64,000 bases of DNA from Capsicum annuum. Its lineage: Eukaryota > Streptophyta > Magnoliopsida > Solanales > Solanaceae. The translations under genes and the position numbers were made by a program. Under the pieces are notes generated by a model. That model searched no databases, was not told the origin of the DNA, and worked only from the letters and a program-made list of their open reading frames with translations. The stretch covers positions 114,672,407-114,736,406 of the forward strand of contig NC_061120.1 in NCBI RefSeq assembly GCF_002878395.1, written 5' to 3'. Shown in pieces: positions 22,590-33,469 of this stretch. Numbering within the stretch: the first letter of the stretch is position 1; each line of letters starts with the position of its first letter.

Positions 22590-23060
22590 TGACCTAGAAG
22601 AAAGTTAAGTTTCAGTGTTCAGATTCATATGATAATAGTTTTCAGGAGTTGAAGACTCAACTTACTTCAGCCCCAATTTTAATATTACGTTATGGTACAT
22701 AAGGTTTTATAGTGTATTGTGATGCTTCTAGAGTTAGTCTAGGTTGTGTGTTCATGTAGAAAGGTAAGGTTATAGCCTACTCCTCTAGATAGCTTAAGCC
22801 TTATGAAAAGAATTACCCACCCATGATCTTTAGTTAGCTACTATTATGTTTACTTTAAAAATCTTGAGACATTATCTTTATAGGGTGCATGTTGATATGT
22901 TCATGGACCATAAAAGATTGTAGTATATGTTTACTGCAAGAGAGTTAAATCTTCGTCAGAGAAGGTAGTTAGAATTATTGAAGGATTATGATATGAGTGA
23001 GTTGTATCATCCGGGCAAAGCTAATATAGTAGTAGATTCTCTTAGTAGATTATCCATGGG
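22590..23060 (+). pseudogene. Tekay-A RNase H relic
   Basis: Blocks: KVKFQCSDSYDNSFQELKTQL, then [17 protein letters not shown] followed by a TAG at a usual Gln position, GKVIAYSS, LRHYLYRVHVDMFMDHKRL, LNLRQRR, ELLKDYDMSELYHPGKANIVVDSLSRL. The catalytic CDAS is present; the TDH block reads MDH. Stops and frameshifts interrupt it. Confidence 0.82.
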
Positions 23061-23069
23061 TAGTGTTAA

Positions 23070-24420
23070 TCATGTGGAGAATATTAGAATGAAGTTTGTT
23101 CAGGAAGTTTATTGGTCAGCTTGATTGTATGTTAGATTAGTTGATTCAGTGGAAGGGAATGTTTGGGTTCAGAGGATTTCTGCATCTTCTAAAGTTTCGA
23201 AAGTTGAAGAGAATCAAGATAAGGATTCTAGTTTGGTCAAATTGAAGAGGTCGGTTAGAGACCAGAAGGTAGAGGTTTTTTCCCAAGGGGGAGATGGTGT
23301 GTTAAGGCACCAGAGTAGATTGTGCATGCCATGTGTTAATGATTTGAAGCAATGATTTATGGCGGAAGCGCATGGTGCATGTTATTCCATTCATTTAGGT
23401 TCTACCAAGATATACTGCGACATGTGGGAAATCTATTGGTAGGGTAGTATGAAGAAAGTTATAGCAGAGTTTTTAGCGAAGTGTCAACTAGTCAATAGGT
23501 TATGGTAGAGAAGCAAAGGCCTGGTGGTTTATTTTAAGAGATTTGTATCCTTACTTTGAAGCGGGAAGAGGTGAATATGGACTTTGTGACTGAATTACCC
23601 CATTTGAATTGTTAGCATGATTCGATTTAGGTTGTTGTAGTCAGAGTAAACAAGTCAACTCATTTCTTACCAGTTCACACAACCTATACACCTAAAGATT
23701 ATGCTAAGTTGCATATCATAGAGTTAGTTAAATTGCATGGAGTTTCTTTGTCCATCATCTCTGATAGGGGTACTCAGTTTACTTCTCGATTTAGGAAAGC
23801 CTTTCAGAAGGGTCTTGGTACCTAAGTTTATTTTAGTTTAGATTTTCATCGTCAGATAGATGGTCAGGCCTAAGGGACCATTCAGACTCTAGAGGATATG
23901 TTGAGGGCATGTGTTCTTCATTTAAAAGGCAATTGGGATGAGCATTTGTCGTTGATTGAGTTTTCTTATAATAACAATTACCATGCTAGTATTTAGATGG
24001 CCCAGTTTAAAGAACTTCATGGACAGAGATGTAGATCGCTAATTGGTTGGTTTGAATTGGGTGCAACCACTTTAATTAGGCAAGACATAATGTTTGAGGC
24101 CATAGAGAAAGTTCAATTGATTCGAGAAAGATTAAAAATAGCTCATAGTTGTTAGAAATCTTATGTAGATGTAAGAATAAGAGAGCTTGAGTTTGAGGTT
24201 GGTGACCTTATGTATTTGAAAGTTTCACCAATGAAAGGGGAGAAGAGATTTGGGAAAAAGTGGAATCTTATTTCCAAATATATAGGCCCCTTCCGAATTT
24301 TGAGTCATATTGGGAATGTGGTGTATGAGCTTGAGCTACCTGCATATTTATCATCAGTTCATCCGGTATTCTATGTGTCCTTTTTGAAGAAGTGTATGAA
24401 CAAATCAGTCGTTATAATTC
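23070..24420 (+). pseudogene. Tekay-A integrase relic
   Basis: N-terminal zinc-binding region near 23360-23500 (RLCMPCVNDLK, then AHGACYSIHLGSTKIYCDM and AKCQLV) is damaged. In the catalytic core the first Asp is present (VNMDFVTELP, near 23575), the second Asp is present (SIISDRGTQFTSRF, near 23762), and the third residue Glu reads as a TAA stop (23871-23873, after DGQA). Downstream blocks are [23 protein letters not shown] and [15 protein letters not shown] (with changes), RCRSLIGWFELG, and LMYLKVSPMKGEKRFGKKW with FYVSFLKKCM, the C-terminal domain (24210-24455). Confidence 0.85.
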
Positions 24421-24429
24421 CTCTAGAAA

Positions 24430-24640
24430 AAATAGATATTGAGAATAGTCGTTAATATGAAGAAGTTCTAGTAAAGATTCATCATCATCAGATCCATAGA
24501 CTAAGGAAAAACAAAGATACCTTGGTAAAAGTTCTATAGAAAAATCAGTCCGTTGAGGGTGCTACTTAGGAAGCAGAAGTAGACATGCGTACCAAGTACC
24601 CTCATCTCTTCTCCACGAACTTTGATTCAGCCAAAGTTAA
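24430..24640 (+). pseudogene. Chromodomain at the integrase C-terminus of Tekay-A
   Basis: Blocks YEEVLVKI, IHRLRKNKDTLVKVL and NQSVEGAT, followed by a stop where relatives have Trp, then EAEVDMRTKYPHLFS. This is the group of residues that defines chromoviral integrases of the Del/Tekay type. Chromodomains direct insertion to marked chromatin. Confidence 0.78.
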
Positions 24641-24844
24641 TAGTCTTCCTTCATTCAGTTCTTTTCTAGTCTTAGATTCATCCATAAAGCTATTTTCATG
24701 TAAATTCATGAACTCACAGATAATTTTAGTAGCCTAGAATGTTTTTGATTTAGTCATATCATTATTTTAGTTGTGCATGATAGCTTATAGCCTTAGATTC
24801 CTCAGTATTTTCAGCTTAACTAGCCACATTCAAGGACCAATATT

Positions 24845-24860
24845 CCCAAGGGGGAGTTAT
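24845..24860 (+). other. Polypurine tract of Tekay-A
   Basis: CCCAAGGGGGAGTTAT directly before the 3' LTR start TGTAATACCC. Confidence 0.85.
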
Positions 24861-27281
24861 TGTAATACCCTACACTTTTTCTAGCTTAACTTTAATCCTA
24901 GAATGTCAAAGGTTAGCTTAAAAAATGAATAACTTTTATTATATGTAGAATTTCCAGATTCGAACCCTCTATTGTATAGTAAATTTAATTAGTTTTCCAT
25001 CGATTCCAAATGCGCCTAAATTTGATACTCAGTTGAGAAGTTATGGGATTTTTGGTAAAGTAGTGTGTATTTGGACGAGCACCACGTCGAGGTGATGGTT
25101 AAATTCATAATTGTCTATTTCTAGTGGACCTCCATGATTTTCCCGCATCACGGAGAATCCCAGGTCCCAATTGTCAAAATGCATTGGATCACCGCGATGG
25201 TGGCGTATTGTGGTGATAGCCAAATTTCCAGTTGTCCCATTTTCAGTGAGCCACAGCGATAGTGGCACGTCGCGGTGGCATACAAATTTTTGATTTTTGA
25301 CTTCCGATGAAAATTTTAAAAGGACTATTTCGTTGATTCCTAAGCCCCTAATTCGTCCAAACTATGAAATTAACCCTATTTTATGCACTTTATTCTTATT
25401 TTCAAACATTCTCTCTCAAAGAAAACCCTAGAGCTCAAAATTTAAGCTCCAAAATATCAAATTTCCTCCATTTTTTCTCCTAGAAAAATAAAAATAGAGT
25501 ATTCTCAAAAAAAGATAATCAAGAGTTCATCTCCAAAATATCAAATAGATAATAAAGTTCAACCTTTCTCAGAGATTTCATCTATTAAGGTATGTGACAT
25601 TTATTAACAAAGATATTTTTTCATCCTTCTACCCAAAACTAAGTTTTTATTTCAAATTTATATGATTATGAATGATTATACATGAGTTTTAAATTAGGGT
25701 TTATACCCATTATTGCAAATTGCAAGATTATAAGATTTCAAGTGTTTTAGAAGTTGAATTCCATGACTACTTTCATATTTACATGCCTATTTTAGTAAAT
25801 TTAAGATTTTGGGATGAATTGTCATTAATTAAATTATCAAGCATGAACTTTATAATGCTTTGACATGAGATTGATGCATGAGTTATAATCCAAATATTGA
25901 ATATTATTATTTCATGAACGATTATTCTTTAAGCATCAAATGATCAGCTTATTTTAAGATTTTCAGTAAAGATTTTATCTTATGGATCATTAGATAAGAT
26001 TTGGAATCCACTTTAGATATTTAATATAGATTACAGAAATTAGATTAGCTTTACTTACAGATTGAATCAGATAAAAACATAATTGGTTTCATAATAAATC
26101 CTTGTGCTAGTTTTAAAGTAGATTTCCAACAAAATGAGCTTAGAGAATAAATGGAGAAGTATTTAGCACCGAGTGGGAAGTGTGGGATTAGCATGCCCTA
26201 ACTTCCATAGAACTACATAGCCAACGTAGGTACGATTGTCAGATTATTCCCATTTCTATATGGAAGACAGTTACAGATGTGATGACTTAGATTAGGTTAT
26301 ACTCCTTGGCAAGACTATGACACCTCTCCCCATCGTGAGGTTTTCCCATAGGGGAACAATATGTTGGACTCCAAGTTAGCTCATATGGTATATATAAGTT
26401 AGAAGAACATCCCTTGCAGAACAGTTTTTAAGAGAATTCCCTGCTAGTAAAGAAAAACCTTATAGAAAACTATGTTTAAAGGGTCATAACTTTATTTAGA
26501 TTATGCTTCACAGAAAGATATTAGCTATAGACTTCAGCTTTCAGATTTCAGATATAAAAGTAAGTCCTTTCTACAATTAGGCAACATGATTTATAGACAG
26601 ATCACTAGTACAGCTTTTAGAACTAACTGGTATGACTCACTAGATTTATAAAGTACGATATACTACTCATGAATTATGATTTTCAGCTTTCAGATATTCT
26701 AACTTATGTGAGTCATTTACATTTAACATGAACTCTTTACAAATTGATAAAAATGTTGAGATAATGTATTACTTATGAAGTCACCCCTATATACTCAGTA
26801 CATTATCAAAGTGCTGATTCGCATATATGTCTATGTGCTACATTGTCTCATAATGTTGGTTCAGGTGCTCAATTTCAACAGTGAGATTGATTTTGAGCAT
26901 CTCCATCTACATCCCAATAATTGGTGAGTCCTCGTAGTTTGGGGACTTAGTTATTTATATTTTTTTGTTACCAATTTAGATTATTCAGTATTTTCATATA
27001 GTTTGAGTCAGCTGGGGGTTTGTCCCAGTGACTACCTAGATATTAGTAGTAGAGACTTGTCAAACTGCTAGTTTTGGTCCAGATTATTCAGTATTGAGGT
27101 TTTGGGCATTATTTTTAGAAATTATATTAAGTTAGTTTTCTTCATATAGCATGATTTTTATGTCTATGTTTCCTTCATTATGAGACTTAGACCGATTAGA
27201 AGGAAGACAGGATTACCTTTAGGCTACTCTTAGTCTTGAGCATCGTGTGACGTCTCGGGGACCCATTTTCGAGGTGTTACA
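24861..27281 (+). repeat. 3' LTR of Tekay-A
   Basis: Begins TGTAATACCC and ends GGTGTTACA, directly followed by the duplicated GAAAC. It contains four evenly spaced palindromes at 25080-25278 (see the separate entry). The rest pairs with the 5' LTR along its whole length. Confidence 0.92.
25080..25278. repeat. Array of four CG-rich imperfect palindromes in U3 of Tekay-A
   Basis: The arms are CACC/GGTG (25080-25094), CTCCATGAT/ATCACGGAG (25130-25155, 8-base spacer), CACCGCGAT/ATTGTGGTG (25190-25215, 8-base spacer) and CCACAGCGA/TCGCGGTGG (25251-25278, 10-base spacer). Start-to-start distances are 50, 60 and 61. They end about 35 bases before the former TATA position. Matching sites exist in the 5' LTR at 17740-17828. 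Confidence 0.7.
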
Positions 27282-27286
27282 GAAAC
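27282..27286. repeat. Right target-site duplication of Tekay-A (GAAAC)
   Basis: Identical to 17406-17410. Removing the element rejoins the Athila-2 LTR (17410 to 27287). Confidence 0.9.
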
Positions 27287-27688
27287 ATGGAGCACTTCGC
27301 ACTCCAGTCTACTAATACATGCAATGAAAAACTCCCACTAGTAGGATGGACCAATGCGACACACCCTTTGTCCATACATGGCCAAAATGCGCTACTATAA
27401 ATAGGATTTCTTTACTTCTCCTATTAACTTCTACATATCTTGGTAGCTTTGAGAGGGAATGGAGAACAATAATTTTATGTTTTAATTCTCTTTAAATTAT
27501 ATTTTTAATGTATTATAACATGTATTTAATCAATTTGACTATAGTTATATGGATTAGTGGCTAGACGCCTCCTTTTCGGGGTTAAGGCTAATAACATGAT
27601 TGCTTTCATTTTGAATTGAGTTTTTTTTAAATTTCTTATCATATTTGGCTGTTTATTTATCCTTGTTTCAAATATTTTAAGGAGTATC
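27287..27688 (+). repeat. 3' LTR of Athila-2, right part
   Basis: Matches 11495-11886 of the 5' LTR. Shared sequence includes TATAAATAGGATTTCTTTACTT (27396), ATTATAACATGTATTTAATC (27502) and TTAAGGAGTATCT (27677). It stops at the Tekay-B insertion, and the remaining ~600 bp of the LTR are not found on the other side. Confidence 0.88.
27684..27688. repeat. Left target site of Tekay-B (GTATC)
   Basis: GTATC directly precedes TGTAATGCC. No right-hand partner can be assigned, because the outer part of the right LTR is not recognisable. Confidence 0.5.
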
Positions 27689-29673
27689 TGTAATGCCCCG
27701 AATCTAGTACCCGGAACACTACACGATGCTCATGACCCCGAAGGACCACAAGCTAACCCATGACTAATATTTGTACCTGTATACTGCATAATATACTAAA
27801 TAATGAAAAAATATGAACTAAAAGGCCATAAGTTTCACATAACTAATGTAAAACATTACATCTAAATGGGGTATGAAATTCCAAAAACAACTAAAATAAC
27901 TGTCTGAACATATTAGTCTGGAATGCCTCTAACTGACTGAACTGTCTGAGTAAGGAGTTGATGGGACTTGTCTCTAACTAATAAACTAATTAATAAGATA
28001 ATAGAGAAATAATCATTTCCTCAAAGGACGAGGACTCACTGCTAACTCTGACTGTTGATATCTGGAATCTACTGATGCTCTGGAGATCGTGTCTCTGAAC
28101 TTATGGTATAAGACACCATAGCGCAAATGTGTCAGTACTTTGAATATACTGGTATGCATGTGAGGTAGGTTAAATGTGTGGGTTCCATATTCATGAGCAA
28201 TACTGGCTAACTGACTAATATGAACATGAGAATACATGCACGCATACATAGTAACTATATCTAAAGTCGTGATAACATGAGTATGCTGATGACTAACATG
28301 ACTAATGACAAAATTATGATAACTGATAACATGAGTGACTATCTCTGGTAGTCCTGAATCTGATGGAACTATCCAATTTCTGTACTGTATCTGAGTTGAC
28401 TGTATCTGACAGTCTTAAATTCTAAAGGACTATCTGAGTCTTTTTACTTAGACTGATATTGAGACTATGGGAGGTAATCATCTAACCGACAAGCCCCAAA
28501 TAACACATTATAGCTTAATTGGGGTCCTATATATGCCCTAATTTGAAAGGTGTCAATACCGTGCCACTGGTAAGGACAACATGTGAGTGGTCCTAATATA
28601 ACTGGTAACTCTAGTGAGAATGGTAGGAACTCTTATACAGAAGGTTAAGCCACCTTATCTGCCCTTATTTAGAAGGATATAATGTCTCAACCTATTCTAG
28701 CTACATAGTTTTAGAACACAAAGATTGCTTCTAAAAATCCCACCCTCATCTGACAGTGTAGGTTCCCATTCTTAGGTTCACTCGGTGCTACTTCCTACTC
28801 CCATCTGAATAGAATCTGAACATGATTTTTTGAAACTGAACATGGATTGAGTTACTGACTTCCGTTAACTGATAGAATACTATTAATATCTGATAACTGA
28901 CTTAGTTCATGAGATCATGGAGATTTCCTGAGTCATAAAATTATCTGAAGTCTAAGGATCATAGCTTGACTAAGAGTATCGTGGAATCAAGAAATGGCTC
29001 TAGGTACACAACTAATATTTTGGGTACAAGTACCTTTAGGACTCGATAGAAGGAAACCGACAAAGCATGATCTACTTGAACACATCACTTACATCATAAT
29101 CCATAATACTTTTATTGAAGCATTTCATCAAACATATGATCTACATAAACTTGTACATACATGGAGATTTCATGATATCATGCTAGTTGGGCATTTTCCT
29201 TCATCTAGACATTTAATCAAATACATAGTAGGCATAGTATGTGTAAACAACATTATTAAACAATTAAACATCATGATTCAATTCTAATTTCATCATTCAA
29301 GGGTTTAATCATAGATTTAGATGAATCAACATCTATACTAATCAAATCCACATTAAACTTATCCCCCAACATGGAATAGAATTCAGTTACTCATTATCAA
29401 CATGAACAAGAGCAGCACAATCATTAAATTCATCAATAAACTTAAACTTTTAAAAGAGATTCTTGGGCTTCATGGATGAAAGGAGTCCATGAATGAACAC
29501 TATGTGTACCTAGGTTGAGTTTCTTGAAGTTCCTACACTTGAAGAATTTGAATCTCTTAGTTCTGGAAGAAGATTTTGATTTTTTTCTTGGAGATTAACG
29601 TTAGAGAGAAAACCCTAATTTTGTTGTTGTAGAAGAATAATGAATTTCTGAGCTTTGGTAGGATATAATTGGG

Positions 29674-29681
29674 TATATAAA
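29674..29681 (-). promoter_or_regulatory. Probable TATA box of the Tekay-B 3' LTR
   Basis: Minus strand TTTATATA in CCCATTTATATACCC, followed downstream by a leader-like segment TTAGGGTTTTCTCTC near 29600-29620. Confidence 0.5.
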
Positions 29682-29754
29682 TGGGTGGTAAAATACCAAA
29701 AATACCTTTTTCAAAGATCTTTAATTTTTTGAATCGGGACCTGCAACGGCTTAT

Positions 29755-29985
29755 GCGATGGTCCATTGCTAGGGCAACGGTCCGTCATTTTAACCGTCCT
29801 ACGTGGACCAAGAAAAAGGCTTACGTCCTAAGTAGCGATGGCCTGGGCATTAGTCCATCGTAATTTCAACGGTCCATCAACTTGTCCGTCATACCTTATC
29901 CAAAAATTTGCCTCATCGGCTTGGCTGCAATGGTCAAGGCGACGGTCCGTCGCTAGGTCGACAGTCCGTCAACCTGGCCGTCGCA
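29755..29985. repeat. Repeated GGTCCRTC motifs with palindromes in U3 of Tekay-B
   Basis: About eight copies of GGTCCRTC or close variants occur in 230 bases. Two form short palindromes about one base: GCGATGG-T-CCATTGC (29755-29769) and the perfect GCGACGG-T-CCGTCGC (29939-29953). AGCGATGG (29833) with CCATCGT (29855) forms a wider pair. The cluster is upstream (minus strand) of the TATA box. Confidence 0.65.
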
Positions 29986-30208
29986 CCTGGGCAATTCTGA
30001 TAGCTCTGAGTAAAACATCCATAATATTTTACTCTGATACTAGATTTGGATGAAATTTGTATCACTGGAAATATAATTCAATTTCTCATATGAATATAAG
30101 TGAAAATCTTAAAAATACCAAATGTACAAGAGTGGATTCATCTTTCAAAGAAAGCTTCCAACATTCTCGGGACAAATTTCAAGCTAGGAAAAAGTATGTG
30201 GTATTACA

Positions 30209-30222
30209 ATATCTCCCCCTTG
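30209..30222 (-). other. Polypurine tract of Tekay-B
   Basis: Minus strand CAAGGGGGAGATAT directly before the LTR start TGTAATAC. Confidence 0.85.
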
Positions 30223-30539
30223 AGAATATTCATCCTCGAATAAGACTGAGTGAGGGGAAAGAATAACCAATGTACATACATCTCATGACTGACATGACTA
30301 ATAACTGAACATATAATACTGAACATGCATATATGATGCATGTGTAACTTATTATGCATTACTGGGTGTTCTGTTGAACTAAGTTTCTCACAAAGAAAAT
30401 ACATATCTGATGAATAATTATATAACTAAATTGATACATGAATGCATGATTGAATACACAATGGTATTTAAAACCACATTGTGACGAACACTGAACATGA
30501 AACTGAGTAAGTTTAAGGAGAACAATTATCTTGAGCTTG
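30223..30539 (-). other. Tekay-B spacer between chromodomain and polypurine tract
   Basis: A/T-rich 3' untranslated region without a recognisable block. Tekay-C has a counterpart of similar length (53147-53478). Confidence 0.5.
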
Positions 30540-30740
30540 ATCTGAGTTGGCGGAGAAGAGGTGAGTATACTTGGTACGCATGTCTACTTATGCTTCCCAA
30601 GTAGATCCCTTGAAAAATGGATTTTGGCAAAGCACTTTAACTAGAGGGACTTCTTTATTCCTCAGTCTATGAGTCTGATAGTCTAGGATTTCAACTGGAA
30701 TCTCTTCATAAGAGTGGTTGTTCTGAACATTGTTGCTCTA
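30540..30740 (-). pseudogene. Chromodomain of Tekay-B
   Basis: Minus strand: YEEIPVEILDYQTHRLRNK, EVPLVKVL, then STWEA, a stop, and VDMRTKYTHLFS. Same block as in Tekay-A and Tekay-C. A stop (TAG) lies just upstream near 30740. Confidence 0.78.
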
Positions 30741-31930
30741 AATAACGACTATAACTTCTGGGTCGCCTATACATTTCTTGAGCAAAGAGACATGGAATAC
30801 TTTGTAAACTGAGCCTAGATCTGAAGGCAAATCGAGCTCATAAGCTACCTTGCCAAAGAGACTGAGAATCTTGAAGGGGCCGACATATCTGGGGATGAGC
30901 TTTCCCTTCTTGCCAAACCGCTTCACTCCCTTTATAGGAGATATCTTTAGATAGACATAGTCACTAATCTCGAATACAATATATTTTCTACAAACATCTA
31001 CATAAGACTTTTGGTGGTCTGAGCATCCCAGAGTCTTTCTCTAATCAACTATAATTTTTCTAAGGCGTTGAATACCATGTCAGGCCCTATAACTGAGGCC
31101 TCACTAACTTCGAACTAACCAATTGGAGATCTACATCTTCTATCATAGAGATCTTCAAATGGAGCTAGCTTAATACTAGAATGATAGCTATTGCTGTATG
31201 CAAAATCAATCAAAGGCACGTGGTCATCCCAACTACCCTTAAAATCAATTGCACTTGCCCTTACTATATCTTCTAGAGTCTGAATGGTCCTTTTTAATTC
31301 ACCATCTATCTGAGGATGGAAGGCTGTACTAAGATGAACTTGGGCACCAAGACCCTTTTGTAATGCTTTTCAGAAATAAGAGGTGAACTGGGTACCTTTA
31401 TCTCAGATAATAGATAGTGGAACGCTATACAATCTGACGAACTCCCTAATGTAGAGTTTGGTGTAATCCTCAGCTGAATAAGAGGTATGGACTGGAAGGA
31501 AATAAGCTGATTTCATTATCCTATCTACAATGACCCAAAACGAATCATGTTGACAATGAGTTCGAGGCAAACCCATCACGAAGTCCATGTTCACTTTTTC
31601 CCACTTCCAACTATGAATACTAAACTCCTGCTTGGACCCACTAGGGTTTTGATGCTCTATCTTAACCTGCTAACATGTAGAGCACTTAGCCATAAAATTT
31701 GCAACATCTCTCTTCATCCCACTCCACCAATAGATTTCCTGCAAATTATGGTACATCTTTATGGCCCCTGGATAAATAGAGTAGCATGCACCACGCACAT
31801 CTACAAGAATTTGTTGCCTTCAGTCATCTACAGCTGAAACATATAGACAACCCTGACAATACATAACACTATCTCCCTTTTGGGAGAAAATCTCTACTTT
31901 CTGATCCTTGACTGACTCTTTAACTTGACA
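30741..31930 (-). pseudogene. Tekay-B integrase relic
   Basis: C-terminal block [20 protein letters not shown] and [13 protein letters not shown] (30738-30926). Core block 31403-31594 has the first catalytic Asp in MNMDFVMGLPRTHCQHDSF and VIVDR; the second Asp lies in IIxDKGTQF after a TGA. Where the third catalytic residue should be, DGQAERT of relatives reads DGELKRT (near 31310), so the Glu codon position reads Lys. TIQTLED follows intact. The N-terminal zinc-binding region (31670-31900) is damaged. Confidence 0.83.
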
Positions 31931-31984
31931 AGGCTAGGATCCCTATCTTGCTTTTCTTTCACCTTAGAAACTAGAGTTGATTCT

Positions 31985-32570
31985 GAACTACTCTAAACCC
32001 ATACATCACACTCCTCTGTATCGACTAAGCGAATGCCTAGTCTGGATAGCTGATGGACTTCCTGGGCTAACGTGTTCTTACTGTCCTCGACATAAGCAAC
32101 ACTACTCATAGGCAGTCTACTAAGAGCGTCGGCCACTACGTTGGCCTTGCCCAGATGATAAAGGACACTCATGTAGTAATCTTTCAAGAGCTCTAACCAC
32201 GTTGTCAGACGAAATTGAGATCTTTCTGTGAAAACACATACTAAAGGATCTTATGATTTGCAAACATATTTATATGAACACCGTATAGATAATGCCTATA
32301 AATATTCAAGGCAAATACTATGGTGGTTAACTCAAGATCATGAGTAGAATAATTATTCTCATGAGGTTTAATCTATCTGGAGGCATAGGCTATGATCTTA
32401 CCATATTGCATGAGGACATAACCCAAACCTACTCTAGATGCATCACAATATACTATGAACCCATTAGAACCATCAGGAAGAGGAGGACTAGAACTGAGGT
32501 GAGTCGAGTCATTAACTCCTCAAAACTCTTCTCGCAAGGATCTGACCACTGGAACTTGACTTTCTTTTGA
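31985..32570 (-). pseudogene. Tekay-B RNase H relic
   Basis: The downstream block DYYMSVLYHLGKANVVADALSRLPM (31993-32187, first part) is well kept. Upstream the region around 32440-32460 reads FIVYCDASR with changes, followed by a degraded stretch with AYASR and TVVFALNI-like pieces. Stops interrupt it. It borders RT at about 32570. Confidence 0.75.
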
Positions 32571-33420
32571 GTCAATCTATACATAGGGGATGCAATAAAA
32601 GAAAATACCATAACAAACTGTCTATAATAGCCAGCCAAACCTAGGAAACTCATAATATCTGATGGAGAGATAGGGCGGGACAAGTTTCTTACTATTTCAG
32701 TCTTTTGAGGATAGACTCTAATGCCATCACCAGAAATGATATGACCAAGGAAAGCTACTAACGTTAGCCAAAATTCGCACTTACTAAATTTGGCAAATAG
32801 TTGATCATCTCCGAGAGTCTGAAGTACTATTCTGAGATAGTCTGCATGATCTCGCTCACTGCGGGAATAGACCTGAATATCATCTATGAAGACTATGACA
32901 AACATATCCAAGTACTATTTGAACATACGGTTCATCAAGTCCATGAAAGATACTGGGGCATTAGTGAGACCAAAGGACATTACAAGTAATTCAAAGTGAC
33001 CATACCGAGTATGAAAACTATTTTTGAAATGTCACATTCTCTGACTCTAAGATGATAATAGTCGGATCTGAAGTCTATCTTAGAGAAATAGCTAGCACCC
33101 TAAAGTTGGTCAAACAAGTCATCAATTCTGGAAAGAGGATACTTGTTCTTGATCGTGACCTTATTAAGTTGATGGTAGTTTATACACATTATGAGAGAAC
33201 CATATTTATTGGATATGATGAATACTGGACCGCCCCACGAGGACACACTAGGCCTAATGAATCCCTTATCTAAGATATCCTTCAATTATTCTTTTAGTTC
33301 TCTGAGTTCTGCTGGTGCCATTCTGTATGGCAGAATAGATATAGGCTGAGTCTTTTGATGAAGATCAATGCTGAAGTCTATTTCCCTTTCGAGAGGAATT
33401 CCTGAAAGATCTTCAGAAAA
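32571..33420 (-). pseudogene. Tekay-B reverse transcriptase relic
   Basis: Minus strand 33285-33100 has [40 protein letters not shown] (Asp of CIDYR is Asn) and [13 protein letters not shown]. The block 32911-32453 has [16 protein letters not shown] with both catalytic Asp present, then [37 protein letters not shown] and [20 protein letters not shown]. Between them lie a stop and frame changes. It is the best preserved RT of the three Tekay copies in the palm region. Confidence 0.85.
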
Positions 33421-33469
33421 GACATCTAAATATTTATTCAAGACTGGGACTGATACAAGACTGGGTGTT

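Larger units (their letters stand above)
17411..27281 (+). mobile_element. Tekay-A: complete but decayed Del/Tekay-type chromovirus
   Basis: 9871 bp with LTRs 17411-19800 and 24861-27281, a tRNA-iMet primer site, gag, protease, RT, RNase H, integrase with chromodomain, a polypurine tract and a perfect 5-bp duplication (GAAAC). The outer start reads TT instead of TG; the 3' end is intact TTACA. In a stretch of about 100 bp at the start of the two LTRs I counted about a dozen differences by eye, more than for the CRM-like element below. It is inserted in the 3' LTR of Athila-2. Confidence 0.93.
10696..27688 (+). mobile_element. Athila-2: RT/IN-less Athila element, interrupted in its 3' LTR
   Basis: The pieces are 5' LTR 10696-12476, tRNA-Asp primer site, gag, protease, 3' region, polypurine tract and 3' LTR in two parts (16764-17410 and 27287-27688). 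The gap holds the complete Tekay-A element with its target duplication. The internal region is 4287 bp. After protease the sequence passes through a short degenerate stretch directly into the pol-end motif and 3' region, so RT, RNase H and integrase are absent. The last part of the 3' LTR (equivalent to 11890-12476) is not found after 27688. The five bases before the 5' LTR are AATCA. Confidence 0.85.
27689..30208 (-). repeat. 3' LTR of Tekay-B (complete, 2520 bp)
   Basis: Plus strand TGTAATGCCCCGAATC to GTATTACA. The first ~1370 bases match 35282-36650. Its U3 (about 29690-30208) contains the GGTCCRTC repeats, and a minus-strand TATA box sits at 29674-29681. Open frames inside it (such as 28994-29287) have no recognisable content. 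Confidence 0.88.

Noticed and set aside
27684..27688. GTATC at Tekay-B as evidence of a shared target with the solo LTR (also GTATC)
   Set aside because: The two sites are in different parts of the Athila LTR and in different copies, so the same five bases are probably coincidence.
28994..29287. 97-codon open frame as a possible gene
   Set aside because: It lies wholly inside the Tekay-B LTR, has no recognisable domain, and its counterpart in the other LTR is not open.
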